A model generated the notes under the pieces. The model had not been told where the DNA came from. It made no database searches and saw only the letters and a program-made list of their open reading frames with translations. Positions 27,096 through 35,913 of a DNA stretch of 64,000 bases are shown piece after piece. The position numbers were made by a program, and so were the translations under genes. How positions within the stretch are numbered: the first letter of the stretch is position 1; the number at the start of each line of letters is the position of its first letter. Source of the DNA: Ruminococcus flavefaciens (GTDB lineage: Bacteria; Bacillota; Clostridia; Oscillospirales; Ruminococcaceae); assembly GCA_902777125.1 (NCBI GenBank), contig CACYSQ010000001.1, forward strand, positions 216,744 through 280,743, given 5' to 3'.

Positions 27096-27809
27096 ATGGT
27101 ATGTAAGAATTGTGGACAGAATATCCCGGACGGTTCAAACACTTGTCCTTCATGCGGTGCAGCTCAGAATGCAGCTCCCGCTCAGAACGCAGCTCAGAAC
27201 TTCGGAAACGCAGTTAACAGCGGCATCAGCAGCATTGACAAGAACCTCCCGACAGTAAATATTGCCGGCAGAACAGTCAAGCTCAGCGTTATGAGCCTTG
27301 CTCCCGCTCTCATGATACTCTTCCTTATCATTGGTATGATAGGCGTATTCAGCTTCAATACAGCAAAGGTAAAGATGAAGATCACAGCAGGCAGCTATGG
27401 TTCTGCTTCTCATACAGAAAGATATTCGCTTTCCGACCTCGACAGCGATTCTCTCGATGAGATGGATGCAGGCTTTACAAAGTTTATCAAAGTAGTTAAC
27501 GTTATCGCTATCATCGCTTCTATCGGCGCTCTCGGTCTCTGCGGCTATATGACATACAAGAACGATACTGTAAAGGCTGTTCTTGCAGTAGGTCTCTCCG
27601 GTGCTATCCTTGCTCTGGCTTACTTACTTGATATAATCAACGGCTTCTACATAAAGGGCAAGTTCAAGGACATGTCAGAAGGTCTCTACAAGGTTTCCGG
27701 CGGTGCTTCCTTCGGCGGTATATTCTGGTTCATCATCATGGGCGCAATCGCTTTCGGCGCTTACACTATCTCCAACAAGGTAAAGGCTTCTCAGTCTGCT
27801 AAGGTTTGA
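27096..27809 (+). CDS. Zinc-ribbon membrane protein, tandem family member 3
   Basis: The 237-residue protein has the ribbon CKNCGQNIPDGSNTCPSC, a short Ala/Asn/Gln linker, a basic segment (GRTVKLSVMSLAP) before helix 1, the outside-loop motif DAGFTKF, the helix 3 exit INGFYIKGKF, the pre-helix 4 motif SGGASFGGIFWF, and helix 4. It is the clearest sibling of members 4 and 5, sharing LFLIIGMIGVFSF at helix 1. The start has GTGAGGAA upstream. The 134-base gap before it holds no gene. Confidence 0.85.
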   Translation: MVCKNCGQNIPDGSNTCPSCGAAQNAAPAQNAAQNFGNAVNSGISSIDKNLPTVNIAGRTVKLSVMSLAPALMILFLIIGMIGVFSFNTAKVKMKITAGSYGSASHTERYSLSDLDSDSLDEMDAGFTKFIKVVNVIAIIASIGALGLCGYMTYKNDTVKAVLAVGLSGAILALAYLLDIINGFYIKGKFKDMSEGLYKVSGGASFGGIFWFIIMGAIAFGAYTISNKVKASQSAKV

Positions 27810-27842
27810 TCTCTCTGAATTACCTTACATGAGGTGATAGAA

Positions 27843-28580
27843 ATGGTATGTAAAAACTGCAATTCACTCATGCCGGACGGTCTCGACAATTGCCCTAAAT
27901 GCGGAGCTGCTGTCAATCAGCAGCCTGAGGGATACGATCCCTTCGCTCAGAATACTCCTGCACAGCAGTATTACAATGCTCCCGCAGGAAGCGGCTCGAT
28001 AAACATCGGCGGCAAGGTCTACAGGCTTTCCTATCAGATGATACTTCCGGCAGTAATGGTGCTGTTCATCATCATCGGTATGTTCGGCGCATTCTCTTTC
28101 AAGACCGCAAAGTTAAAGTTCAAGACCACATGGGGCGGCAGCTCGGTAACGAGCGATGCCGTTAAATACAAGTTCTCGGACTGCACTGATGCAGACCTCG
28201 GCTTCTCGAAGTTTGCCAACGGCGTCTGCATTCTCTGCGATGTCGCAGCGGCAGCCGGACTTATCTACGTTGGATATACCCTTATGACGACCAAAAACGG
28301 TGTCAACGGTCTTAGAGCTATGGTCATACCGACAACGGCTATGCTGATATCGTTCATGTTCGTTATCTTCAATGCGTTCTATATCAAGGGCAAGATGAAT
28401 TCCATGCTCGGATTCAGCGATTCGGTAAAAGCAAAGGGCGGACCAACATTTATAACATGGTTCTTCTTTGCAGTGTTTGTTGCTTCAACAGCAGCCTGCC
28501 GCAAATTTGCCGAGCAGGTATCGGCGCGTAATCTTGCAGAAGCAGGACGCAGCGGAGGAAGCGGCAGCTACCGTTTATAA
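27843..28580 (+). CDS. Zinc-ribbon membrane protein, tandem family member 4
   Basis: The 245-residue protein has the ribbon CKNCNSLMPDGLDNCPKC, a Gln/Ala/Pro linker, a GGKVYRLSYQMILPA lead into helix 1 (LFIIIGMFGAFSF), the outside motif DLGFSKF, FNAFYIKGKM after helix 3, and KAKGGPTFITWFFF before helix 4. Sequence agreement with member 3 runs the full length, showing tandem duplication. ATG 27843 follows GAGGTGATA and lies 33 bases after member 3. Confidence 0.85.
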   Translation: MVCKNCNSLMPDGLDNCPKCGAAVNQQPEGYDPFAQNTPAQQYYNAPAGSGSINIGGKVYRLSYQMILPAVMVLFIIIGMFGAFSFKTAKLKFKTTWGGSSVTSDAVKYKFSDCTDADLGFSKFANGVCILCDVAAAAGLIYVGYTLMTTKNGVNGLRAMVIPTTAMLISFMFVIFNAFYIKGKMNSMLGFSDSVKAKGGPTFITWFFFAVFVASTAACRKFAEQVSARNLAEAGRSGGSGSYRL

Positions 28581-28603
28581 TTCTCAGAAAGGACGACATA
28601 ATT

Positions 28604-29479
28604 ATGTTTTGCAGATATTGCGGTACAAAGGTGCCTGACGGCTCTGCAAACTGTCCGGGCTGCGGAAAAGCCGTTGCCAATAAAGCACCGGCTTCTTCTG
28701 CTAACCCGTTCGCACAGAATCCCCAGCCTTTTAACAGCGCACAGAATTCTCCTTATCCGCAGAATACTCAGCCTTTTAACGGCACACAGAATTCACCCTA
28801 TCCGCAGAATGCTCCCGGACCGCAGGGCTATCCCCAGAATTATAATTACGGCGCACCAATGGGAGGAGCAGGCTTCGGTCCCGGCATGAATAATTTCGGC
28901 GGCGGACTTCCCTCGTTCAGGATAGGCAGAAGGACGATACAGCTCTCCGTTGGTCTGCTGCTCGTTCCGGTAATGATAATCTTCCTCATCATAGGAATGG
29001 TTGGCATCAACACCTTTGACACTGTAAAGCTGAAGGAAAAGGAATGGGGAGAAACAGTATCTATAAAGTTCAGTCTCTCCGACATTGATTTTGATGCTGA
29101 TGATTTTTTCCTTACCATGGTCGTTAAGATTCTTGCTATCATATGTATCTTCGGAACCATCGCCGTGCTTCTGCTTGGCATATACAAATTCATCAGGGCT
29201 GATGTAGAGAGTGCAGTGAAAATGGTCGGAGTTGCCGGTATTATCATGGCGATAGGCTATATGTTTACTATCATCAACGGCTTCTACATGAAGGGCGTAT
29301 TCAATGATGAAGGCGGTTCTAAAATCAAGGGCGGTGCTTCCATTACAGCATGGATATGGTTCCTGCTAATGGCTGCTGTCGCATTCGGAGCTTTCATTGT
29401 CTCTTCACAGGAGGAGCAGAAGCTCGCAATGAAGGCGGCTGAGGGTGAGAGAAATTCACGCTTCGGCAGCACATATTAA
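28604..29479 (+). CDS. Zinc-ribbon membrane protein, tandem family member 5
   Basis: The 291-residue protein has the ribbon CRYCGTKVPDGSANCPGC and a long linker (residues 24-100) with two copies of an FN(S/G)(A/T)QNSPYPQN repeat. The lead RRTIQLSVGLLLVP is followed by helix 1 (IFLIIGMVGINTF), a loop rich in Asp without a clear GF motif, INGFYMKGVF after helix 3, and KIKGGASITAWIWF before helix 4. It starts 23 bases after member 4 with GAAAGGA upstream, so the genes form one operon. Confidence 0.85.
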   Translation: MFCRYCGTKVPDGSANCPGCGKAVANKAPASSANPFAQNPQPFNSAQNSPYPQNTQPFNGTQNSPYPQNAPGPQGYPQNYNYGAPMGGAGFGPGMNNFGGGLPSFRIGRRTIQLSVGLLLVPVMIIFLIIGMVGINTFDTVKLKEKEWGETVSIKFSLSDIDFDADDFFLTMVVKILAIICIFGTIAVLLLGIYKFIRADVESAVKMVGVAGIIMAIGYMFTIINGFYMKGVFNDEGGSKIKGGASITAWIWFLLMAAVAFGAFIVSSQEEQKLAMKAAEGERNSRFGSTY

Positions 29480-29486
29480 TTAATGT

Positions 29487-29520
29487 TTCAAAGCGCGTAA
29501 GCGCAAAAAAATAAGAAAAA
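29487..29520 (+). other. Small GC hairpin between members 5 and 6
   Basis: GCGC-GTAA-GCGC followed by AAAAAAA lies past the stop of member 5. It is too short for a confident terminator on this strand. Confidence 0.3.
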
Positions 29521-29535
29521 GAGAGGTAATAGACT

Positions 29536-30441
29536 ATGTTTTGCACTAATTGTGGAAAAAGTATCCCCGATAATTCTGTAAACTGCCCGCTCTGCGGCGC
29601 AGCTACAGGCGCAGCTCCGGCACCTGCTCAGAACGCAGCTCCTGCCCCTGCTCCTGCTCCGACAGCAGCTCCTATGGGTGCTCCTGCTGCTCCTGCCGGT
29701 GCAGCTCCCCAGAATCTCTACGCTGCTCCTGCCGGCGCATACGGCCCCAGAAGCTCATTCAGCTTCAAGAGCCTTTTCGATGTTGAGAAGTTCGCTTTCA
29801 TTCCTGTTATCCTTATCGGCATCGTTATCACACTCATGATCTGGATGCACAGCCTTGACCTTGTCAACTGGAAGGTCAAGGGCTCAAGCATGGAGAGATC
29901 CAAGAGCACATATGATGCCTGCCTTGAGGGCTATGACACAGGCTTCACTTCCTTCATGAAGTTCTTCGGCGTTCTCACTGAGATCGGTGCATTTGCCGGC
30001 GTTATCATCGCTCTGCTCTATCTCAACAAGAACAACCTCAAGGCTGTCAAGTTCCTTGGCATCTCCATAATCTCAATGTGTGTCTCCTACATTTTCCTCT
30101 TTATCTACGGTCTCCACGTTATGGGCGAGATCAAGGACGGCAAGGGTATGGGTACCTCTGTCAAGACAAAGGGCGGCGTTACCGTTTCTATCATTCTTCT
30201 TATGATATTCACTCTTATCCTTGTTGTTTACTGGCTCTTTGCAGCTAAGATCATCAAGGTCGGCAACAGACCCAACTTCAACAACGGCTTCGGCTACGGT
30301 GCTCCCCAGCAGTTCGGCGGCGCTCCCCAGCAGCAGTTTGGTGCTCCTCAGAACTTCGGTGCTCCCCAGCAGCAGTTCGGTGCTCCTCAGAATACCGGTG
30401 CTCCCCAGAACTTCGGAACACCTCAGAATCCCGGTCAGTAA
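29536..30441 (+). CDS. Zinc-ribbon membrane protein, tandem family member 6
   Basis: The 301-residue protein has the ribbon CTNCGKSIPDNSVNCPLC, an Ala/Pro linker, helix 1 near residues 90-108, the outside motif DTGFTSF, IYGLHVMGEI after helix 3, KTKGGVTVSIILL before helix 4, and then a cytoplasmic tail made of repeated (F/N)GAPQ(Q) units (about residues 254-301). It is the only member with the low-complexity region at both ends. The ribosome site is GAGAGGTAA. It starts 56 bases after member 5. Confidence 0.85.
   Translation: MFCTNCGKSIPDNSVNCPLCGAATGAAPAPAQNAAPAPAPAPTAAPMGAPAAPAGAAPQNLYAAPAGAYGPRSSFSFKSLFDVEKFAFIPVILIGIVITLMIWMHSLDLVNWKVKGSSMERSKSTYDACLEGYDTGFTSFMKFFGVLTEIGAFAGVIIALLYLNKNNLKAVKFLGISIISMCVSYIFLFIYGLHVMGEIKDGKGMGTSVKTKGGVTVSIILLMIFTLILVVYWLFAAKIIKVGNRPNFNNGFGYGAPQQFGGAPQQQFGAPQNFGAPQQQFGAPQNTGAPQNFGTPQNPGQ
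30297..30438 (+). repeat. In-gene tandem repeat encoding GAPQ units
   Basis: GGTGCTCCCCAG/GGTGCTCCTCAG-type units recur about nine times at the 3' end of family member 6. Alternating unit lengths suggest growth by slippage or unequal exchange. Confidence 0.75.
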
Positions 30442-30461
30442 GAACCGGTCAGGAGTGAATC

Positions 30462-30959
30462 ATGAAAGCATCAATAAAGACTATTTTCCTTTCGGCGATA
30501 GTTGCAGTTCTTGTTGTATGCTTCTTCAAAATTGAGTTCATGAAGTTTGAGGCTCTCGGAAGTACCGAAGGTATCACTCTCAGCGAGGCCTGCAAGAATT
30601 CCGAATGGGAAGATATGGGCGAAAAAAAGGTCAGCAACGGCTTCTCAAAGTTTACAAGAGTTGTCGGCTTTATAGCAGCAGGTATCTCGATACTCTGCGT
30701 GATAGAGGCTCTTACTGAGGCTGACGACAAGAAGTCTACAGGCGCGATATGCGTTGCTGCCGGTGCAATGACGGCTGCTTACGGCTGCCTCACCGCAAAC
30801 GCTTTTATCCTCGGCAAGAATCTGAAAAATGCTCTCGAGGATTATTTAGGGCCGCTGGCATCGGTATTGAAGACCAGTCCGACGCCAACGTGCTACATAA
30901 TGCTTGTTTTAGCAGCAGGACTTCTGATTTTCACCTATAAGGATTCAAAGTCATACTAA
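30462..30959 (+). CDS. Small membrane protein, tandem family member 7 without zinc ribbon
   Basis: The 165-residue protein lacks the zinc ribbon and linker but has the same membrane layout: helix 1 (IFLSAIVAVLVVCFF), an outside loop ending NGFSKF, two helices, ANAFILGK after helix 3, and a last helix (YIMLVLAAGLLIFTY). The GFSKF motif and spacing place it in the family as a ribbon-less member. It begins 20 bases after member 6 with AGGAGTG upstream, and is followed by the vWA protein gene 89 bases later. Confidence 0.8.
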   Translation: MKASIKTIFLSAIVAVLVVCFFKIEFMKFEALGSTEGITLSEACKNSEWEDMGEKKVSNGFSKFTRVVGFIAAGISILCVIEALTEADDKKSTGAICVAAGAMTAAYGCLTANAFILGKNLKNALEDYLGPLASVLKTSPTPTCYIMLVLAAGLLIFTYKDSKSY

Positions 30960-31048
30960 ACTATAAGCCGAATATCAATTTTCGGGCAGCTCTGTTGATA
31001 ACGGCGGCTGCCCGCTTTTCTTTATTTTTTACCGGAAGGTGATGAACA

Positions 31049-34000
31049 ATGAGCAAGACCGGAAAGGTCACTGAAAAAGCCGCAAAGCGCGGCGGACTTC
31101 GTCTTCTCACATGGGTTATGATCGGAGTTATCGCCGTTACCACCTTTGTGGACATATTCTGCATATACAACCTTTTCAGCAGAAAGCCCTCCGATGTTCT
31201 TGCGGCGGACAATATGTCCCCCGTTGAGAAGGAGATAACGGAAGAGGCAAAGTCGGAGAAGATGAAGGCTGATGCTGTAAAGGCAAAGGGTGCAGTCTCT
31301 TACCGTTCCGCCGGATTGAAGGGAAATTCCGAGATCATAATCACTGACAGCTCGACTGCTCTTGAAGCGATAGAGTCTGTTTCGGACGAGCTCGGCATCG
31401 ACTCCCCGAGAGAGGAGTACACATACAAGAGGTATGATGAGGGCGGAGATTTCGATACCTATACCTTTCAGCAGACCAAGGAGGGTATCAATGTTGTCGG
31501 CTATGAGCTGAAGGTCAATGCCGGAAAAAGCGGCGAGATGATAAGCATTGTCGGAAACCATATCGACCTCTCAAATGCCGATACAACTTACCGTCTCTCT
31601 GACGGCGAGGCTGAAAGCTACGCCAAAAAGCGCATGAAGTCCGATTTTGAGGCTGACCCTGACGACTATCTGCTCCGTTCAGCCGGAAGATACATCACCA
31701 TTGACGAAAACGGTGATCCTCACGCTGCTTATGCTTATACGATCTCTGACCCTGTTACAAGAAATGTTGTCTATACCGTTTATGTTGATGCGGAGACAGG
31801 CAAGATAATAGAGTCAACGAACGAAAGCAGCAGTCAGCGTCCGAATTTCAGCACGGGCTACAGACGCAAAAACGAATATCTCTACGATGATATCCGCAAT
31901 ATCTACATTTTTGACAATTTCTCCGAGGACAGCGGCTTCGCACAGGCTACCGACATGAGCGTTGCGGCAAAGAAGCTCCTCGAACAGACCGTCAAGGCTT
32001 ACGATTTCTTTGACGACAACTACACAAGACATCTCAGCGGGTACTATCTCACGCTGTACAATGCCTCCGACCGTCAGCGCGGCTATCTCCGCAATGTGAT
32101 GATAGCAGACGAGCTGACTGTACGCTACTACGACGAAAACGGCGACGGATTTGCAGATCAGGCTTCAACCGCAGCGCTTTCGGACAATATTTCCCTCAAC
32201 AACATAAGCAAGGAATATGTAAAGGCTATCCTGCCTTATTCAATAACAGGCAATTCCGTGTTCTATATTGGTCTTTCAGACCTCTTTGCCGAGCTTATCG
32301 AGGACTATTCCGACGGCAGCTTCGATAATTCCTGCGATTGGATATCGGCTCCGGATCACAATGGCAATTCAAGGAATATAGCCGATCCTGCTGCTTCCGG
32401 CAACGCTGTTGGTATCGCGGATACAGCCGGCAGGACCTTCGGTCTTTCTTCCGATGAGCAGAACCACGACAGTACAGTGATCTCGCATACGGCTTACCGC
32501 ATGGTCAATGGCGTCGGCAATTTCGAGGCTCTTACCACTGAGCAGGTTTCCTACCTCTACTATATCTCGCTCACAGCAATGCCTGAGCGCATGACCTATG
32601 AGCAGTTCTGCGACATCATCATCACGAGTGCGATCGAGATGAACAGGACCTCCGCTAACGGCAAAAGAGGAAAGATCGCTCTTACAGACAGCCAGCTCAT
32701 GTGCGTGATAGCGGCATTTGACGAATCAGGTATCAGTACGTCCGGTGTCTGCCGCAGCATTCAGAAGGCCTACACAAACACGGCTGAATTCACGGTCTAT
32801 GACCACTCCTACGATACCTACTCCAACTATCACCTTACCGTTGTAAGGGTGAGCGATGGAACAAAGGTCATCGACAAGGACTGCACCTCCGAGAAATTTA
32901 CCCTCGAGGGCATCGACCCCGGTATCTACAGGATCTATGTTTCCGACAACAATAATCAGGGAATAACCTACTGCACCGGTGATATCCTCGTCGGCGGCGG
33001 AAGCTCCGAGGGCTATCTCACATCTGACAGGATATTCACGAAATTCGGTTCGTTACAGCGCTCAGTAGCCCTTGTTCTCGATGTTTCGGGAAGTATGGAC
33101 GGCGAGCCTATGAGGGAGACCAAGAGAGCTGCGGTCAAGTTCATTGACTACGTTCTCAGAGAGAACCCGACTATCGACATAAGCCTTATAACCTATTCAA
33201 ACAGCGCAACAACGAAAATGCTCTCAAGCAGCAATAGAGATGAGCTCGTTAATGCTGTCAACAGGCTCTCTGCTTACGGCGGCACTAATATGTACTCCGG
33301 TCTTGAGAGCGGTGAGGCTGCCCTTAAAACCTCGGCAGGTCAGAGGAAGCTCATGTTCGTGATGAGCGACGGCTTCCCGAATGACGGTCCTGTCGGCGAT
33401 GACGGCACTATCCCCAGTGCTATCAGGAAAAAGGCGGATCAGATCAAGGACAGCGGTGTCATCATCTACTCGCTCGGCTTCTTCCACGATTTCAGCGGTG
33501 CAAACGAGACAGTCTCAGATGCACAGCGCCTCATGAACAATATTGCTTCGCCGAGCTGTTCCTTCAATATCAAGGATACGAAGGAGCTTGAATTTGCTTT
33601 CGATGAACTCGCAGACAGCGTTGGCGGCAGCAGCAGCATCGTTGTAAGGATAGCCTGCCCCGTAGACGTTACAGTCAAGTGCGGCGGCGAGACTCTCAGC
33701 TCTGACCCCGATCAGCGCAGCACAAGAACCTCCTTCGGTTCACTTTCCTTTGAGGGTGACAACGACGAGATAAAGGTTCTCCGTCTCAACAACGAGCAGA
33801 ACTATGAGCTCTGTATCAACGGTACAGGCGAGGGCGAGATGGATTACTCCATAAGCTTCGCAAATGACGATGGCGACTATACCGACGTCCGTACCTTCAA
33901 GAGCGTACCGATAAGCTCTGATACGATAATTTCCACCAATACAAGGTCGTCCGGAAAGACCGAGCTGAACGTTGATACAGACGGTGACGGAAAGTTCGAC

Positions 34001-34723
34001 AAGACCTATGTTGCCGGCAAGAATGAGACTGCCAAGGAAAAGGGCAGGACCCTGAAGATAGTTCTCTGGATACTTGCAGCAGTTATATTTACCGGACTTC
34101 TTGCGGCTGAGCTCTATGTTGCCCACAGACGCAGCCAGAAGAACAAGGCCTGCGGAAAGTGCGGTGCTCCTATAGGTCCGGAGATGAAGTTCTGCCGTAC
34201 CTGCGGTGCGGAGGTGCATATCGTTCCGGTATGGTTCCCCGAGAGACCCAAGCGCGAGAAGCAGAAGCCTATCGTTATTACCGCAAAGCTCGTTACTATG
34301 GGCATCTGCCTGCTTATCACACTCAGCGTGGTAACGATATACCGTTCCGCAGCTTCGACCGTTTTCGACAAGATATGCGATCAGGAGCTTGTATCTGCGA
34401 AGATGCTCTACGACAGCGGCGTTGAGGATTCCGATGTTCAGAAGAAGTACCTCTCCATGCTGACAGAGCGCTACCTCAAGAAGGTGGAGAGCAAGCGCAA
34501 GGCTGGAGATTTCTCTGACGATGCGGCAAATTCCATCTACACAACTGTATTCGATATGGATATGGGCGATGCTTCCGACCTCGCGGAGGATTACCTCAGG
34601 GCGCAGGGCATTACACCTGTCCGCACTCCCAAGAAGGAGAAGAAGCAGGCTGCTACCGAGGAACAGCAGGGCTATGATCCGTATCAGGACTACGAGAATT
34701 ACTACAATTACTTCGGATATTGA
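31049..34723 (+). CDS. Membrane protein: degenerate M4 peptidase, vWA domain and zinc ribbon
   Basis: This 1224-residue protein starts with a membrane helix (about 19-43), then a propeptide-like FTP/PepSY region (about 103-255) and a thermolysin-like (M4) region (about 268-577). Where M4 enzymes have HExxH it reads KEYVK (near residue 388), and the NExxSD segment reads FYIGLSD, so the zinc site is lost. A Cna-B/PEGA-like strand region follows, then a vWA domain (about 668-850) with an intact MIDAS start DVSGS (Asp678). Helix 2 (about 1002-1024), the ribbon CGKCGAPIGPEMKFCRTC (about 1034-1051), helix 3 (about 1081-1100) and a Tyr-rich tail (YDPYQDYENYYNYFGY) complete it. The ribbon spacing equals that of the six upstream genes, which ties it to that cluster. 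The role is unknown. Confidence 0.85.
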   Translation: MSKTGKVTEKAAKRGGLRLLTWVMIGVIAVTTFVDIFCIYNLFSRKPSDVLAADNMSPVEKEITEEAKSEKMKADAVKAKGAVSYRSAGLKGNSEIIITDSSTALEAIESVSDELGIDSPREEYTYKRYDEGGDFDTYTFQQTKEGINVVGYELKVNAGKSGEMISIVGNHIDLSNADTTYRLSDGEAESYAKKRMKSDFEADPDDYLLRSAGRYITIDENGDPHAAYAYTISDPVTRNVVYTVYVDAETGKIIESTNESSSQRPNFSTGYRRKNEYLYDDIRNIYIFDNFSEDSGFAQATDMSVAAKKLLEQTVKAYDFFDDNYTRHLSGYYLTLYNASDRQRGYLRNVMIADELTVRYYDENGDGFADQASTAALSDNISLNNISKEYVKAILPYSITGNSVFYIGLSDLFAELIEDYSDGSFDNSCDWISAPDHNGNSRNIADPAASGNAVGIADTAGRTFGLSSDEQNHDSTVISHTAYRMVNGVGNFEALTTEQVSYLYYISLTAMPERMTYEQFCDIIITSAIEMNRTSANGKRGKIALTDSQLMCVIAAFDESGISTSGVCRSIQKAYTNTAEFTVYDHSYDTYSNYHLTVVRVSDGTKVIDKDCTSEKFTLEGIDPGIYRIYVSDNNNQGITYCTGDILVGGGSSEGYLTSDRIFTKFGSLQRSVALVLDVSGSMDGEPMRETKRAAVKFIDYVLRENPTIDISLITYSNSATTKMLSSSNRDELVNAVNRLSAYGGTNMYSGLESGEAALKTSAGQRKLMFVMSDGFPNDGPVGDDGTIPSAIRKKADQIKDSGVIIYSLGFFHDFSGANETVSDAQRLMNNIASPSCSFNIKDTKELEFAFDELADSVGGSSSIVVRIACPVDVTVKCGGETLSSDPDQRSTRTSFGSLSFEGDNDEIKVLRLNNEQNYELCINGTGEGEMDYSISFANDDGDYTDVRTFKSVPISSDTIISTNTRSSGKTELNVDTDGDGKFDKTYVAGKNETAKEKGRTLKIVLWILAAVIFTGLLAAELYVAHRRSQKNKACGKCGAPIGPEMKFCRTCGAEVHIVPVWFPERPKREKQKPIVITAKLVTMGICLLITLSVVTIYRSAASTVFDKICDQELVSAKMLYDSGVEDSDVQKKYLSMLTERYLKKVESKRKAGDFSDDAANSIYTTVFDMDMGDASDLAEDYLRAQGITPVRTPKKEKKQAATEEQQGYDPYQDYENYYNYFGY

Positions 34724-34730
34724 TAAAAAG

Positions 34731-34751
34731 GGGCGCACTTAACGTGCGCCC
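34731..34751 (+). terminator. Palindrome GGGCGCAC-TTAAC-GTGCGCCC after the vWA gene
   Basis: Eight-pair stem directly after the stop, followed by TGACTTTT. It may end the cluster transcript and also belongs to the GGGCGCAC repeat family (compare 13884-13902). Confidence 0.6.
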
Positions 34752-34774
34752 TGACTTTTAAATGGAGGTGTAAA

Positions 34775-35830
34775 ATGCCTTTTACTATTATCAGAAACGA
34801 TATAACCAAGGTCAGGGCTGACGCTATCGTGAATGCCGCAAACAGCTCGCTTCTCGGCGGCGGAGGCGTTGACGGCGCAATACACTATGCGGCAGGTACC
34901 GGTCTGCTTGAAGAATGCAGGAAGCTCGGCGGCTGCAAGACCGGCGATGCCAAGCTCACAAAGGGCTACAAGCTCGACTGCAAGTACATAATCCACACGG
35001 TAGGTCCGGTATGGCATGGCGGCAGCAGGGGAGAGGAGGAGCTTCTCCGTTCATGCTACAGGCGTTCGCTCGAACTTGCAAAGGAAAACGGCTGCGAGAG
35101 CATTGCCTTTCCGCTGATATCCTCGGGCGTCTACGGCTATCCCAAGGACAAGGCGCTTGACGCGGCAGTTTCGGAGTTCAGGACATTCCTTGCCGGGAAC
35201 GAAATGGACATAACCCTCGTCATTTTCGACAGGGACGCCTTTGAGGTGAGCTCGGGCATAGTCGGCGAGATAAGGCAGTACATAAGCGATGCCTATGCAA
35301 AGGCTCATGACGACAGCGACAGGAAAAGGCTTGTTCAGGCTTCGTACATGGGCTCTGCAATGGCTTCGAGACCGGCAGAAAAGCCCTCCGGGATAAAGGG
35401 ACTGTTCCACCGCAAGACATTGGACGAATGTGCTAACGCGCTGGAGGAGTATTACTGTGAGGAGAGCATCGAGGATATCCTCCGCGAGAGGGACGAGTCC
35501 TTTTCGCAGGCGCTTCTAAGGCTCATCGACGAAAAGGGCATGACCGATGTTGAGACCTACAAGAAGGCAAATATCGACCGCAAGCTCTTCTCGAAGATAA
35601 GGAGCGACAGCGGCTATAAGCCGAAAAAACAGACCGTTCTCGCTTTTGCGATAGCCCTTGAGCTTGACCTCAGCGAAACGGAGAAGCTTCTCGAAAGGGC
35701 AGGCTATGCGCTTTCCGGGAGCATCAAGTTCGACCTGATAGTCCGCTACTTTATCGAGCGGCATAACTACGATATCTTCGAGATAAACGAAACGCTTTTC
35801 GCGTTCGACCAGTCCTTGATAGGAGCTTGA
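34775..35830 (+). CDS. Macro-domain protein with C-terminal helical domain
   Basis: The 351-residue protein has an N-terminal macro domain (residues 1-165): [27 protein letters not shown], then [13 protein letters not shown], the ADP-ribose binding pattern of the MacroD/YmdB type. It could hydrolyse or bind ADP-ribose or O-acetyl-ADP-ribose. The C-terminal part (about 205-351) is an all-helical domain ([19 protein letters not shown] ... [19 protein letters not shown]) that resembles a helix-turn-helix-like module found fused to varied proteins in gut clostridia. GGAGGTG precedes the ATG. It lies 50 bases past the vWA gene and could share its transcript. Confidence 0.85.
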   Translation: MPFTIIRNDITKVRADAIVNAANSSLLGGGGVDGAIHYAAGTGLLEECRKLGGCKTGDAKLTKGYKLDCKYIIHTVGPVWHGGSRGEEELLRSCYRRSLELAKENGCESIAFPLISSGVYGYPKDKALDAAVSEFRTFLAGNEMDITLVIFDRDAFEVSSGIVGEIRQYISDAYAKAHDDSDRKRLVQASYMGSAMASRPAEKPSGIKGLFHRKTLDECANALEEYYCEESIEDILRERDESFSQALLRLIDEKGMTDVETYKKANIDRKLFSKIRSDSGYKPKKQTVLAFAIALELDLSETEKLLERAGYALSGSIKFDLIVRYFIERHNYDIFEINETLFAFDQSLIGA

Positions 35831-35855
35831 CCCATACGGCACAGCTACACGAAAA

Positions 35856-35883
35856 AATCCGGAAGCATTTTTGCTTCCGGATT
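35856..35883. terminator. Bidirectional terminator between macro-domain gene and luxS
   Basis: AATCCGGAAGC-ATTTTT-GCTTCCGGATT, with A's before and an AT-rich tract after, suits both converging genes. Confidence 0.85.
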
Positions 35884-35913
35884 ATTATGTTATTGGAAAT
35901 GGTGTTTTCGATA

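Noticed and set aside
32190-32240. Active M4 peptidase in the 1224-residue protein
   Set aside because: The HExxH positions read KEYVK and the third ligand is missing, so I call it a degenerate fold.
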